Origin: Paenibacillus sp. FSL R5-0341
Lineage (GTDB): Bacteria > Bacillota > Bacilli > Paenibacillales > Paenibacillaceae
Direction of reading: 5' to 3'
Assembly: GCF_037975235.1 (NCBI RefSeq)
Contig: NZ_CP150241.1
Coordinates: 186,001 to 250,000 of the forward strand
Length of the DNA stretch: 64,000 nt
In this document: positions 53,867 to 62,784 of the stretch, piece by piece
How the letters are laid out: every line of letters starts with the position of its first letter
Position numbering within the stretch: position 1 is the stretch's first letter
The notes under the pieces: model-generated
Told to the model about the DNA's origin: nothing
The model's database searches: none
Seen by the model: the letters and a program-made list of their open reading frames with translations, nothing else
Translations under genes and position numbers: made by a program

Positions 53867-56650
53867 TTGAGCACACATCAAATCGGAGTTCCATTGGAAG
53901 GGTTTGCAGAGTTTAGTCGTACGGTTGCCGCAGAAGGAGCCGTTCTACTCAGAAATGAAGGCCAAGTGCTTCCGCTTCGCGAAAACGAAAACGTTTCAGT
54001 TTTTGGTCGAATTCAAGTCAATTATTATCGGAGCGGTACGGGTTCAGGCGGTAGTGTTCATGTGGCCTACACAACAAATCTGCTGGATGGTCTTCGCAGC
54101 AAAAAGAATATTACGGTGAATGAAGAGCTGGCAGCTGTCTATGAGAAGTGGATTGAGGAAAATCCATTTGATGATGGCGGAAAAGTATGGGCAGCCGAGC
54201 CATGGAATCAGAAAGAAATGCCTTTGACGGATGAACTTGTTGCACAGGCTAGAAGCAAATCCAGCAAAGCCATTATCGTGATTGGTCGTACAGCGGGAGA
54301 AGATCAGGATAATGCGGATGCGCCAGGAAGTTACCAACTGACAGAAGATGAGAAAGCGATGTTGAAGCAAGTCACTTCGCAGTTTGAACACACAATCGTT
54401 GTGCTGAATGTCTCGAATATCATCGATATGAGCTGGTTAAACGAAACGTATCTACATCCAATCCAAGGTGTGATTTACTCCTGGCATGGCGGTATGGAGG
54501 GTGGTAACGCGATTGCTGATGTGCTGGCGGGAGACGTTACACCAAGCGGTAAACTGACAGATACGATTGCATATTCCATCGAAGATTATCCTTCGACAAG
54601 CAACTACGGCAATGAGTTCAAGAACCTGTATCAGGAAGATATCTATGTAGGTTATCGTTATTTCGAAACGTTTCGACCTGAGCGCGTTCAGTTTGAATTC
54701 GGTTACGGCCTGTCTTATACGACGTTTTTGACCCAGCACGAAGAAGCGAAATCCGTGTCCAAAGACGGCGAAACCTACATTGAAGTTCGTGTCAATGTGA
54801 CCAACTCAGGTACAACATATGCGGGCAAAGAGGTAGTGCAGGTCTATTATGAAGCACCACAAGGCAAACTGGGACAACCGGTGAAGGCTTTAGTAGCTTT
54901 CGGCAAAACAGGATTGTTGCAGCCGGGCGAGTCAGAACTTCTGACGATCAGCTTCCCGATCCATGCCATGGCATCCTACGATGATGCAGGTGTTACAGGT
55001 CATGCTTCCGCATACGTATTGGAAGAAGGCACTTACCGACTACATGCAGGAACCAGTGTGAAACAAGTGGATCTCATTAGCATCGATGGCCAGGATGGCT
55101 ATGTTATTGAATCCCTTCAATTGGTGGAGCAACTGCAAGAAGCGATGGCACCAACTGAAGATTTTACACGGATGAAACCGGGTCTGCGCAAGGAAGATGG
55201 ATCATATGAACTGACTTATGCTGAAGTGCCGAAGCGTAAAGTTTCCATGGCGAACCGGATTGAGCAGAATCTCCCGCAAACGCTGGAGCAGACGGGTAAC
55301 CAGGGCTACAAGCTGAGTGATGTTAAGGCTGGCAAAGTGAGTCTGGAAGCCTTCATCGCTCAACTGAGTGATCAGGATCTGGCGGCAATTATCCGAGGCG
55401 AAGGCATGAGCAGCCCGCTCGTTACTTCGGGAACGGCATCCGCATTTGGTGGTGTCAGCGACAGTCTGTTTAACTACGGGATTCCGGTAGCATGTACGGC
55501 AGATGGCCCGTCCGGTATTCGTATGGATAGTGGCGAGAAGGCAACACAGGTATCCATTGGTACATTGCTTGCGGCGACATGGAACAAAGATCTCGTTGAA
55601 GAGTTGTATGTGATGGAAGGACAGGAACTGCTGAGAAATCAGGTGGATACCCTGCTCGGACCTGGACTGAATATTCGCCGGAGCCCGCTTAATGGCCGGA
55701 ACTTTGAGTACTTCTCTGAAGATCCACTGATCTCGGGTGTATTTGCTGCAGCATGTACGAAAGGTATCATGAAGGGTGGTTCCAATGCCACACTGAAACA
55801 CTTTGCCTGCAACAACCAGGAGAAGCACCGTAGCAAAGTAGATGCTGTTGTCTCTGAGCGTGCCCTTCGTGAAATTTACCTGAAAGGGTTCGAAATCGCT
55901 GTAAAAGAAGGCGGAGCGAACTCCATCATGACCTCCTACAACCCGGTTAACGGACACTGGGCGGCATCCAATTATGATCTCAACACCACGATTCTCCGTG
56001 GCGAATGGAATTTTGAGGGTATCGTAATGACCGACTGGTGGGCGATTATGAACGATGTGACCGAAGGTGGAGAGGCTGATCGCAAATACACCAACTGGAT
56101 GATTCGTGCGCAGAATGATCTCTACATGGTTGTACCGAACTACGGCGCAGAGATCAACGGTTGGGATGATAACACGATTGAATCTTTGGAAAATGGAACA
56201 TTGACGCGCGGAGAACTGCAACGCTCTGCGATTAACATCTGCAAGTTCATCATGAATGCACCGGTGTCCGGCAGAAAACACGAGATCGTGGAGAACGTCG
56301 CTTCGTTCCAAGCGAATGCATCCCTATCTGCTGCGCAAGCTCAGGCGCTGGTGGAGAACGCACAGGTGAAACCTGTGGTAGCTGAACCCGTCTACATGAA
56401 AGTGGACGAGGCAGGCCATTACCGGATTATCGTACAGATCATGTCCCCTGAGCCGGAACTGGCTCAAAGTGCATGTAACCTGCTCCTGAATGATCAGTTG
56501 GTGACCACCATCCAAACGAATGGTACGGAAGGCAAATGGATCAGACAGAAGCTTGTCAAAGTAGATCTTGAAGCAGGACTGTATGAATTGAAACTGGACT
56601 TCACCAAACCAGGCCTCCAGATTGATTGGATCGAATTCAAGCAGGTGTAG
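53867..56650 (+). CDS. GH3 beta-glycosidase with permuted domain order
   Basis: This 927-residue cytoplasmic protein without a signal peptide has its GH3 domains in swapped order. The C-terminal-type alpha/beta domain comes first (residues of about 1-275; AAEGAVLLRNEGQVLPL, IIVIGRTAGEDQDN, FGYGLSYTTF). A fibronectin-III-like domain lies at about 300-400 (NVTNSGTTYAGKEVVQVYY). The catalytic TIM barrel comes last (about 490-790; CTADGPSGIRM, LKHFACNNQEKHRS, nucleophile Asp723 in IVMTDWWA). Permuted GH3 enzymes are known and are typically beta-glucosidases. The C-terminus adds a beta-sandwich of about 110 residues that looks carbohydrate-binding. The start is TTG with AGGAGGG upstream. Confidence 0.92.
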   Translation: MSTHQIGVPLEGFAEFSRTVAAEGAVLLRNEGQVLPLRENENVSVFGRIQVNYYRSGTGSGGSVHVAYTTNLLDGLRSKKNITVNEELAAVYEKWIEENPFDDGGKVWAAEPWNQKEMPLTDELVAQARSKSSKAIIVIGRTAGEDQDNADAPGSYQLTEDEKAMLKQVTSQFEHTIVVLNVSNIIDMSWLNETYLHPIQGVIYSWHGGMEGGNAIADVLAGDVTPSGKLTDTIAYSIEDYPSTSNYGNEFKNLYQEDIYVGYRYFETFRPERVQFEFGYGLSYTTFLTQHEEAKSVSKDGETYIEVRVNVTNSGTTYAGKEVVQVYYEAPQGKLGQPVKALVAFGKTGLLQPGESELLTISFPIHAMASYDDAGVTGHASAYVLEEGTYRLHAGTSVKQVDLISIDGQDGYVIESLQLVEQLQEAMAPTEDFTRMKPGLRKEDGSYELTYAEVPKRKVSMANRIEQNLPQTLEQTGNQGYKLSDVKAGKVSLEAFIAQLSDQDLAAIIRGEGMSSPLVTSGTASAFGGVSDSLFNYGIPVACTADGPSGIRMDSGEKATQVSIGTLLAATWNKDLVEELYVMEGQELLRNQVDTLLGPGLNIRRSPLNGRNFEYFSEDPLISGVFAAACTKGIMKGGSNATLKHFACNNQEKHRSKVDAVVSERALREIYLKGFEIAVKEGGANSIMTSYNPVNGHWAASNYDLNTTILRGEWNFEGIVMTDWWAIMNDVTEGGEADRKYTNWMIRAQNDLYMVVPNYGAEINGWDDNTIESLENGTLTRGELQRSAINICKFIMNAPVSGRKHEIVENVASFQANASLSAAQAQALVENAQVKPVVAEPVYMKVDEAGHYRIIVQIMSPEPELAQSACNLLLNDQLVTTIQTNGTEGKWIRQKLVKVDLEAGLYELKLDFTKPGLQIDWIEFKQV

Positions 56651-56659
56651 AAGATAATC

Positions 56660-56712
56660 GGATATATCAGGTGATAACAGCAATCAAAAGGTTGTTCTGT
56701 CATCAAAAGTAG
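56660..56712 (+). repeat. Dispersed structured repeat, copy E (second hairpin only)
   Basis: GGTGATAACAG-CAATC-AAAA-GGTTG-TT-CTGTCATC matches copies B and D. CAATC/GGTTG here replaces CGATT/GGTTG in B, so pairing is kept by a compensating change. It lies 10 nt after the GH3 stop. Confidence 0.65.
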
Positions 56713-56838
56713 AATACGTGGGTACATGCAAAGGACACTGTTCGCGGGTGTCCTTTGTTGTAACACGGAATAGCTACTGTTATGATAGTGTTATGAGATT
56801 CGTAGTTCTGAACAATGGGGTCAGGAGTGTTGCGAGGA

Positions 56839-57030
56839 ATGAGAAATTATAATTTTTTGAGTCCAATCCTGCTGGTTGTAGTGGCGCTGATTGTAAGAGG
56901 CCTGGTGACTAACCTTGGAGTTCTTTTTGGCTTATCACAAGAAGTGGCAAGTAATATTGCCATGATAGCCATGATCATTGCTGCACTGATTATGTTTAAT
57001 CGAATGACGAAGGCTCGGCGTAAAAAATAG
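56839..57030 (+). CDS. Small two-helix membrane protein
   Basis: This 63-residue protein has two transmembrane helices (LSPILLVVVALIVRGLVTNLGVL and NIAMIAMIIAALIMF) and a basic tail (RMTKARRKK). I do not recognise a family. The ATG at 56839 is preceded by CAGGAGTG; the in-frame ATG at 56815 has no ribosome site. It ends at two consecutive hairpins. Confidence 0.6.
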   Translation: MRNYNFLSPILLVVVALIVRGLVTNLGVLFGLSQEVASNIAMIAMIIAALIMFNRMTKARRKK

Positions 57031-57039
57031 AAAAAGCTC

Positions 57040-57093
57040 GGATAACCGAAAGGTTATCCAAGACATGAAGACACCCTCTGGGTGTCTTTTTTT
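57040..57093 (+). terminator. Tandem hairpins ending the small membrane-protein gene
   Basis: The first is GGATAACC-GAAA-GGTTATCC (57040-57059). The second is AAGACACCC-TCT-GGGTGTCTT (57068-57088) followed by T7, the actual terminator. Confidence 0.9.
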
Positions 57094-57247
57094 GTATTGA
57101 CGTTCTGATCCTAACGTTTTAGACTATTGCTAATAAATAATAACATTAAAAATAACGAAAATAACAAAAATTATCAGACAAAGTACATGATGTCCGTTGC
57201 GCTCTCTATTTGCTAGCCCATTCCGGTCCCCAAAGGAGAATCCAATC

Positions 57248-57334
57248 ATGAAGATCATTGCCGACAAACAATATATCTTTCAGGAAGGTCAGCCTTTTCA
57301 GATTGAGATCTGGAAGCTGACCGTCGTCAAATAA
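57248..57334 (+). CDS. Possible 28-codon peptide or gene remnant
   Basis: ATG 57248 stands about 7 nt after a perfect AAAGGAGA. The frame encodes a short peptide beginning MKIIADKQYIF and ending KLTVVK, then two stops. It is followed by a terminator-like hairpin. It could be a short leader peptide, a small protein, or the first codons of a gene that was cut off. The 57094-57247 stretch before it is AT-rich with no other feature. Confidence 0.35.
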   Translation: MKIIADKQYIFQEGQPFQIEIWKLTVVK

Positions 57335-57342
57335 TGATGAAG

Positions 57343-57383
57343 AAGGACCGCAGGAGCGCTGATGAAGTGTTCAGTCGGTCCTT
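57343..57383 (+). terminator. Hairpin after the 28-codon frame
   Basis: AAGGACCG/CGGTCCTT arms, 25-nt loop, then TTTATG. Weak T-tract. Confidence 0.5.
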
Positions 57384-57480
57384 TATGTCATGGATCAGGC
57401 TGTGTGCAGTTCGAGTGATATCTATCGATGCGGGTTAACGGTTCTGGAATAATCTACGATGAAGTGAAGGGAGCGACCTT

Positions 57481-58245
57481 ATGGAAAGACAGCCTGTATT
57501 GGAAGTCATTACTGTGAATGTGGAAGATGCCAGAGCCGCCGAACAAGGTGGTGCAAACCGAATTGAACTGGTGTCAGCGATGTGCGAAGGAGGACTTACC
57601 CCCAGTTATGGTGTCATGGAGCAAGTGATGTCCAAGGTCTCCATCCCGGTGTATGTCATGATCCGTCCGCATAGCCGCTCGTTCTGCTATAGCACTGATG
57701 ACATTCAAGTCATGACCCGGGATGTACGCGTGGCTAGAGAACTTGGAGCCGCTGGCATCGTGATCGGCGCCCTTACAGGAGAGGGTGAAGTGGATCTTTT
57801 ATCCATGCAATCATGTATGGCGGAAGCTCAGGGGTTGGGCGTTACGTTTCATCGTGCAATTGATGTGAGCGCAAGCCTGACTGAGACGCTCAAGGCCATC
57901 AACACATTGGGCACCGTCGAGCGTGTGCTTACATCGGGAGGGAAACAGACAGCGCCTGAAGCCATGCTGGAACTGAAACAGCTTCAGGAACTGGGGGAAA
58001 CCTTGAACATCGCTGTCATGGCTGGCTCTGGGATAACCGTAGATGGGATTCAGATCCTCGTCCAACAAACGGGTATCACAGAGATACATATGGGATCAGG
58101 CGTGCGGTATGAAGGCAGCTTTAATTATCCCATTGCTCCACATTTGGTCGAAGAAGCCAAGCAGCAGTTATGGTTTGCTTCACAGCAATTCATGAACAGT
58201 AGTGCAATGAGTAGCGGTCCAAGCGATGGTGGTCTAGTGACATAG
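57481..58245 (+). CDS. cutC: CutC family protein
   Basis: This 254-residue TIM-barrel protein of the CutC family has the family motifs LEVITVNVEDARAAEQGGANRIELV, EGGLTPSYG, IPVYVMIRPHSRSFCYS, TFHRAIDV, RVLTSGGKQTA, VMAGSGI and EIHMGSGVR. CutC was linked to copper handling in E. coli, but the barrel has no proven copper site and the real function is unclear. In Paenibacillus it often lies among glycosidase genes, as it does here before GH29 and GH35. A sugar-related role is therefore possible. A GGGAG ribosome site precedes the ATG. Confidence 0.93.
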   Translation: MERQPVLEVITVNVEDARAAEQGGANRIELVSAMCEGGLTPSYGVMEQVMSKVSIPVYVMIRPHSRSFCYSTDDIQVMTRDVRVARELGAAGIVIGALTGEGEVDLLSMQSCMAEAQGLGVTFHRAIDVSASLTETLKAINTLGTVERVLTSGGKQTAPEAMLELKQLQELGETLNIAVMAGSGITVDGIQILVQQTGITEIHMGSGVRYEGSFNYPIAPHLVEEAKQQLWFASQQFMNSSAMSSGPSDGGLVT

Positions 58246-58275
58246 GAATGCATGAAATAAAAGGAGTGATACGCC

Positions 58276-59736
58276 ATGAATCAAGAACTGCAAACATCCG
58301 AATGGATTAAGTCCGTAGCACAGGTAAGGCCATCGGAACGCCAGTTGAGGTGGCAGGAGATGGAGTTCTACGCGTTTATTCATTTTACGGTAAATACATT
58401 CACGGACCGGGAATGGGGCACTGGGGAGGAAGACCCGGCGATCTTCAATCCTTCTGAACTGAGTGCAGCGCAATGGGTGCAGGCGTGCAAGGCTGCGGGG
58501 ATGAAGGGGCTGATTTTGACGTGCAAGCATCATGATGGATTTTGTTTATGGCCAAGTCAGTTTACAGCGCACACGGTTTCGGCAAGTCCATGGAGGAACG
58601 GTGCGGGGGATTTGGTTCAGGAAGTCGCCGATGCCTGCCGTCAGGGCGGGTTGAAGTTTGGCGTGTACCTTTCTCCTTGGGATCGGCATGAAGCCTCCTA
58701 CGGGGATTCGGAGAGATATAACGAGTTTTTCCTCCAACAGTTGCGCGAGCTGCTCACGAATTATGGCGATATCTTTTGTGTATGGTTCGACGGCGCGTGT
58801 GGGGAGGGTCCGAATGGCAAAAGGCAGATTTATGACTGGGATGCCTATTATAAGCTTATTCGTGAACTTCAGCCCGAAGCTGTCATCTCGGTATGCGGGC
58901 CGGATGTTCGCTGGTGTGGCAATGAGGCAGGGCATACACGGGAATCGGAATGGAGCGTTGTGCCAGCGCATATGCAGGATAATGAGAAAATTCAGGAGCA
59001 ATCACAACAGGTGGATGATGGTGAGTTCGCCACAAGGATCAATACGCAGGACAGTGATTTGGGAAGCCGAGAGGTCATTCGTTCCCAAGGTGACCCACTG
59101 ATCTGGTACCCTGCCGAGGTAAATACCTCGATTCGCCCAGGATGGTTCTATCATGCCAGTGAAGATGATCAGGTCAAAACATTGGAAGAACTGCTCGCCG
59201 TCTATTACGGCGCAGTGGGGGGTAACGCCACCTTTTTGCTGAATCTGCCACCGGATAGGCGTGGTCTCATTCACGAACGGGATGTGGAGCGACTACAGGA
59301 ATTGGGAGATTCGCTGCGTACCATTTTTCAGGAAAATTTCGCCTTGCAGGCGCCGGTAAAAGCATCGGAGACGATGGATGAACAACATGCCGTATCGGAA
59401 GTGCTGACGGAACGCCAGGAAACGTATTGGTGTCCTCACGAAGGAACGGAGCAGGCTTGGATCGAGCTGGATTTGCAGGAAGAACGATCGTTTGACCGGG
59501 TGGTGCTGATGGAACATATCCAGACAGGCCAACGGATTGAGCGTTTTACACTGGAGTCGCAGAGGGCAGATGGTGGTTGGGAAGAATTTTACAAAGGGAC
59601 GGTGGTGGGGTATAAGCGAATTTGCTGTTTCCCACAGGTCACATCGAGAAAGATGCGTTTAAGCATTCATGAATCCAGATGGTGCCCTACGTTGTCCGGG
59701 TTAGGCATATATCTGAGCGAGCGAGGAGGGTTGTAA
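58276..59736 (+). CDS. Alpha-L-fucosidase, GH29
   Basis: This 486-residue intracellular enzyme (no signal peptide) removes alpha-L-fucose from glycan ends. The barrel shows WVQACKAAGMKGLILTCKHHDGFCLWPS, VYLSPWDRH and the catalytic nucleophile Asp172 in CVWFDGACGEGP. The second half includes WYPAEVNTSIRPGWFYH and a C-terminal beta domain (SFDRVVLMEHIQTGQRIERFTLE) common in GH29 subfamily B enzymes. AAAGGAG precedes the ATG. The stop is one base from the next start, so it is tightly coupled to the beta-galactosidase. Confidence 0.93.
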   Translation: MNQELQTSEWIKSVAQVRPSERQLRWQEMEFYAFIHFTVNTFTDREWGTGEEDPAIFNPSELSAAQWVQACKAAGMKGLILTCKHHDGFCLWPSQFTAHTVSASPWRNGAGDLVQEVADACRQGGLKFGVYLSPWDRHEASYGDSERYNEFFLQQLRELLTNYGDIFCVWFDGACGEGPNGKRQIYDWDAYYKLIRELQPEAVISVCGPDVRWCGNEAGHTRESEWSVVPAHMQDNEKIQEQSQQVDDGEFATRINTQDSDLGSREVIRSQGDPLIWYPAEVNTSIRPGWFYHASEDDQVKTLEELLAVYYGAVGGNATFLLNLPPDRRGLIHERDVERLQELGDSLRTIFQENFALQAPVKASETMDEQHAVSEVLTERQETYWCPHEGTEQAWIELDLQEERSFDRVVLMEHIQTGQRIERFTLESQRADGGWEEFYKGTVVGYKRICCFPQVTSRKMRLSIHESRWCPTLSGLGIYLSERGGL

Positions 59737-59737
59737 C

Positions 59738-61519
59738 ATGGCGGTGCTGACGTATAAAGGTTCACAATTTATGTATGATGGCGAGCCCATTCGGATTTTG
59801 TCGGGTGCCGTCCATTATTTCAGAGTGGTCCCCGAATATTGGGAGGATCGGTTACTCAAGTTGAAAGCCTGCGGTTTCAATACGGTGGAAACGTATGTGC
59901 CGTGGAATGTTCATGAGCCGCAGCCGGGGCAGTATTGTTTTGAAGGTTTGGCTGATCTGGAACGATTTATTCGCACTGCGGGAGATATAGGTCTGCATGT
60001 GATTGTTCGCCCAAGTCCTTATATATGTGCCGAGTGGGAGTTTGGCGGATTACCTGCCTGGCTACTTGCTGATGATGACATCCGTCTGCGGTGTAATGAT
60101 GCAAAGTTTCTGGAAAATGTGGATCGTTATTATGATGTGCTTTTGCCCAAATTGAAACCCCTTCTTAGTACCAATGACGGGCCGATTATCGCGATGCAGA
60201 TTGAGAATGAGTACGGTAGCTTCGGTAATGACGCGAGTTACCTGCAATATTTACAGGATAGCATGGTAGAGCGCGGTATGGATGTGCTTCTGTTTACTTC
60301 CGATGGACCGACAGATCACATGTTGCAAGCAGGATCGGTACCGGGGCATCTGGCTACGGTCAATTTTGGATCAGGGACTCAGGGAGCGTTCGCCAAGCTG
60401 CGTGAATATCAGGTGGACGAACCTTTGATGTGCATGGAGTATTGGAATGGCTGGTTCGACCACTGGGGAGAGTCACATCATACCCGAGAAGCCGCAGATG
60501 TTGCTGGTGTGTTTGAAGAGATGCTTCGAGCGGGAGCTTCGGTTAACTTTTATTTGTTCCACGGTGGGACTAACTTCGGATTTTATAACGGGGCGAACTG
60601 TCAGCAGAAGGATCAATACGAACCAACGATTACAAGTTACGACTACGATTCACTACTCAGTGAATCCGGGGAGCCGACAGCGAAGTTCCATGCAGTGAGG
60701 GACCTTATTGCTCGGTATAGCAACAAAGATCTGGGTGAGCTTGTGCTGCCAGAACCGAAGGGGACTATCGCCTATGGGCGAGTGGAGATGACTCAGCAGG
60801 CATCCTTACTGGCGCAGATGGACCGGATATCAGTCCCGGTACAACGTACAAATCCGGAACCGATGGAGAAGCTAGGTCAGGATTATGGCTTTATTTGTTA
60901 TCAAACCCGGATATCCGGTCCCAGGGAGCGACAGGAACTGGTGGTTCAGGAGGTGCGTGACCGTGCGCTTGTGTTTGTGGATGGGCAATTTCAGGGCGTG
61001 CTGGAACGGGGGAATACAGCAGTATCGATTTCCTTTGAAGTGCCGCCAGAGGGCGCAGATCTATTGATCCTTGTTGAAAATATGGGGCGAATCAACTATG
61101 GTCCGTACCTGAGAGATCCGAAGGGCATCACCGAGGGTGTGCGACATGGCTTTCAATTTTTATATGATTGGACGATTCATTGTCTGCCATTAACTGATCT
61201 GTCGGGTTTACAATTCAGCGATGCGATTAGCGAAGCAATTAACGAAACAATTAATGAAGTACAGGGACCAGCATTTTATCGAGGAGAGTTTAATATCACG
61301 GATGTAAGAGATACTTTTCTGCGATTGGATAACTGGACCAAGGGAATTGTATTTGTAAACGGATTCAATCTGGGTCGATACTGGAATAAAGGGCCGCAAA
61401 AAACGTTATATGTACCTGCTCCACTTCTTCGCGAGGGTGAGAATGAAATCATGGTATTCGAGCTTCATCGGACGGCTGATCTGGCCGTAACGTTGGTGGA
61501 TACACCGGATTTGGGCTAG
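59738..61519 (+). CDS. Beta-galactosidase, GH35
   Basis: This 593-residue GH35 enzyme has the N-terminal hallmark ILSGAVHYFRVVPEYWEDRL, then FNTVETYVPWNVHEP and RPSPYICAEWEFGGLPAWL. The acid/base Glu158 is in QIENEYGS, the nucleophile Glu234 in CMEYWNGWFDHWG, and FHGGTNFGFYNGAN follows. C-terminal beta domains end with WTKGIVFVNGFNLGRYWNKGPQ. No signal peptide is seen, so it acts on imported oligosaccharides. GGAGGG lies at the end of the fucosidase gene. A fucosidase-galactosidase pair suggests fucosylated beta-galactosides as food. Confidence 0.95.
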   Translation: MAVLTYKGSQFMYDGEPIRILSGAVHYFRVVPEYWEDRLLKLKACGFNTVETYVPWNVHEPQPGQYCFEGLADLERFIRTAGDIGLHVIVRPSPYICAEWEFGGLPAWLLADDDIRLRCNDAKFLENVDRYYDVLLPKLKPLLSTNDGPIIAMQIENEYGSFGNDASYLQYLQDSMVERGMDVLLFTSDGPTDHMLQAGSVPGHLATVNFGSGTQGAFAKLREYQVDEPLMCMEYWNGWFDHWGESHHTREAADVAGVFEEMLRAGASVNFYLFHGGTNFGFYNGANCQQKDQYEPTITSYDYDSLLSESGEPTAKFHAVRDLIARYSNKDLGELVLPEPKGTIAYGRVEMTQQASLLAQMDRISVPVQRTNPEPMEKLGQDYGFICYQTRISGPRERQELVVQEVRDRALVFVDGQFQGVLERGNTAVSISFEVPPEGADLLILVENMGRINYGPYLRDPKGITEGVRHGFQFLYDWTIHCLPLTDLSGLQFSDAISEAINETINEVQGPAFYRGEFNITDVRDTFLRLDNWTKGIVFVNGFNLGRYWNKGPQKTLYVPAPLLREGENEIMVFELHRTADLAVTLVDTPDLG

Positions 61520-61624
61520 GAAAAGGAAAATAGGTGAGCCAAACGATTATTGAGAATTGTCGTGTCCGCCGGAAAAAGGTATACGTTGGGTATGGACATT
61601 GACTACGTGAGAGGATGAGGAAAA

Positions 61625-62491
61625 ATGAAAGTTGGACTCAGCACCTACAGTCTGCAACAAGCATTGGATCGCAAAGAATTAACTGTGCCGGATGCCATTC
61701 GTTGGATCGCCGATCAGGGTGGGGAACATGTGGAGATTGTGCCGATGGGATTCAGTCTGATCGATAACCCCGAGTTGATTAATGAGATCAAAGCTGTGGC
61801 AAAAGAGGTTGGAATCGATATTTCCAATTATGCCATCGGTGCTAACTTTGCTGTACAGGAGGACGCCGAAGCGTTGGAGCAAGAGATCCAGAATGTGATG
61901 CGACATGTGGATGTGGCTGCAGCGCTTGGCGTGAAGCTGATGCGTCATGACGTGGCATTCCGCCCTGCACCAGAGGGAACCGTAGCACAGTTCGAGATCG
62001 ACCTGCCGGTACTGGTGAAGGCATGTCAGCGGATAGCCGATTATGCAGCGGATTTTGGAATCACAACAAGCGTGGAGAACCATGGATACTACGTGCAGTC
62101 GAGCGAGCGAATTCAGCGTTTGCTACACGAGACGGCGCGGGATAACTTCAAGACTACGCTGGATGTCGGAAATTTCCTCTGTGTGGATGAACATCCGGTG
62201 AGTGCCGTAAAAAATAACATTCCGTACGCGTCGATCGTGCACGCTAAAGACTTCTACTGGAGACCTTCCTACCGAAATCCCGGTGAAGGCTGGTTCCAAA
62301 CCTCGCATGGCAATTACCTGCGCGGCGCCATTGTGGGCCATGGCGATATCGACATGCCTGAGGTATTCCGTGTGTTGAAACAATCCGGGTATGACGGATA
62401 TATCTCGGTTGAATTTGAAGGCATGGAGGATTGTAAAACCGCCTCACGCATTGCTATGGATAACGTCCGCCGCCTGTGGGAAGAGGCATAG
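61625..62491 (+). CDS. Sugar phosphate isomerase/epimerase family protein (AP endonuclease 2 fold)
   Basis: This 288-residue TIM-barrel protein opens with KVGLSTYSLQQAL, with the metal-binding residues expected for the fold in TSVENHGYYVQ (Glu), TTLDVGNFL (Asp), SIVHAKDFYW (His) and YISVEFEG (Glu). Such proteins isomerise or epimerise sugars such as hydroxypyruvate, tagatose or inositol intermediates; the substrate cannot be told. GAGGATGAGG precedes the ATG. It lies between the glycosidases and a Gfo/Idh/MocA oxidoreductase, a frequent pairing in keto-sugar catabolism. Confidence 0.88.
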   Translation: MKVGLSTYSLQQALDRKELTVPDAIRWIADQGGEHVEIVPMGFSLIDNPELINEIKAVAKEVGIDISNYAIGANFAVQEDAEALEQEIQNVMRHVDVAAALGVKLMRHDVAFRPAPEGTVAQFEIDLPVLVKACQRIADYAADFGITTSVENHGYYVQSSERIQRLLHETARDNFKTTLDVGNFLCVDEHPVSAVKNNIPYASIVHAKDFYWRPSYRNPGEGWFQTSHGNYLRGAIVGHGDIDMPEVFRVLKQSGYDGYISVEFEGMEDCKTASRIAMDNVRRLWEEA

Positions 62492-62580
62492 GGCTGAGTA
62501 CTTGTTTTAAATGAAATATGAATAGTTACGTATGGCTCAAACGGAAAGTTAATTCAGTCAGGAAAAGTAGTGGAGGGGGC

Positions 62581-62735
62581 GAAATCGGTTCTGAAGAAAC
62601 GAAGTTAAAAGCTTTCTGTAAGAAAGCTACTTCGTAAGCATTAACTCGCCTTTATCACCGGATTTCCCCTTTGCAATAAAGGGATTAAAGAAATCTGGGG
62701 ATAAGAGCGATCGGAAGAACGATTCGCAACCGGAA
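62581..62735 (+). repeat. Dispersed structured repeat, copy C (largest)
   Basis: It has all modules. An extra hairpin (ACGAAGT...ACTTCGT with inner AGCTTTCT/AGAAAGCT) leads. The long hairpin follows (TTATC/GATAA, CC/GG, GATTT/AAATC, CCCTTT/AAAGGG, 62652-62704), then the second hairpin (GCG-ATCG/CGAT-CGC). It lies in the 290-nt gap before the Gfo/Idh/MocA gene, which contains no ORF. Confidence 0.75.
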
Positions 62736-62784
62736 CGTCTACCCGCTGGACGTCAATTATTTTATTTATGGAGGAATCAGCACG

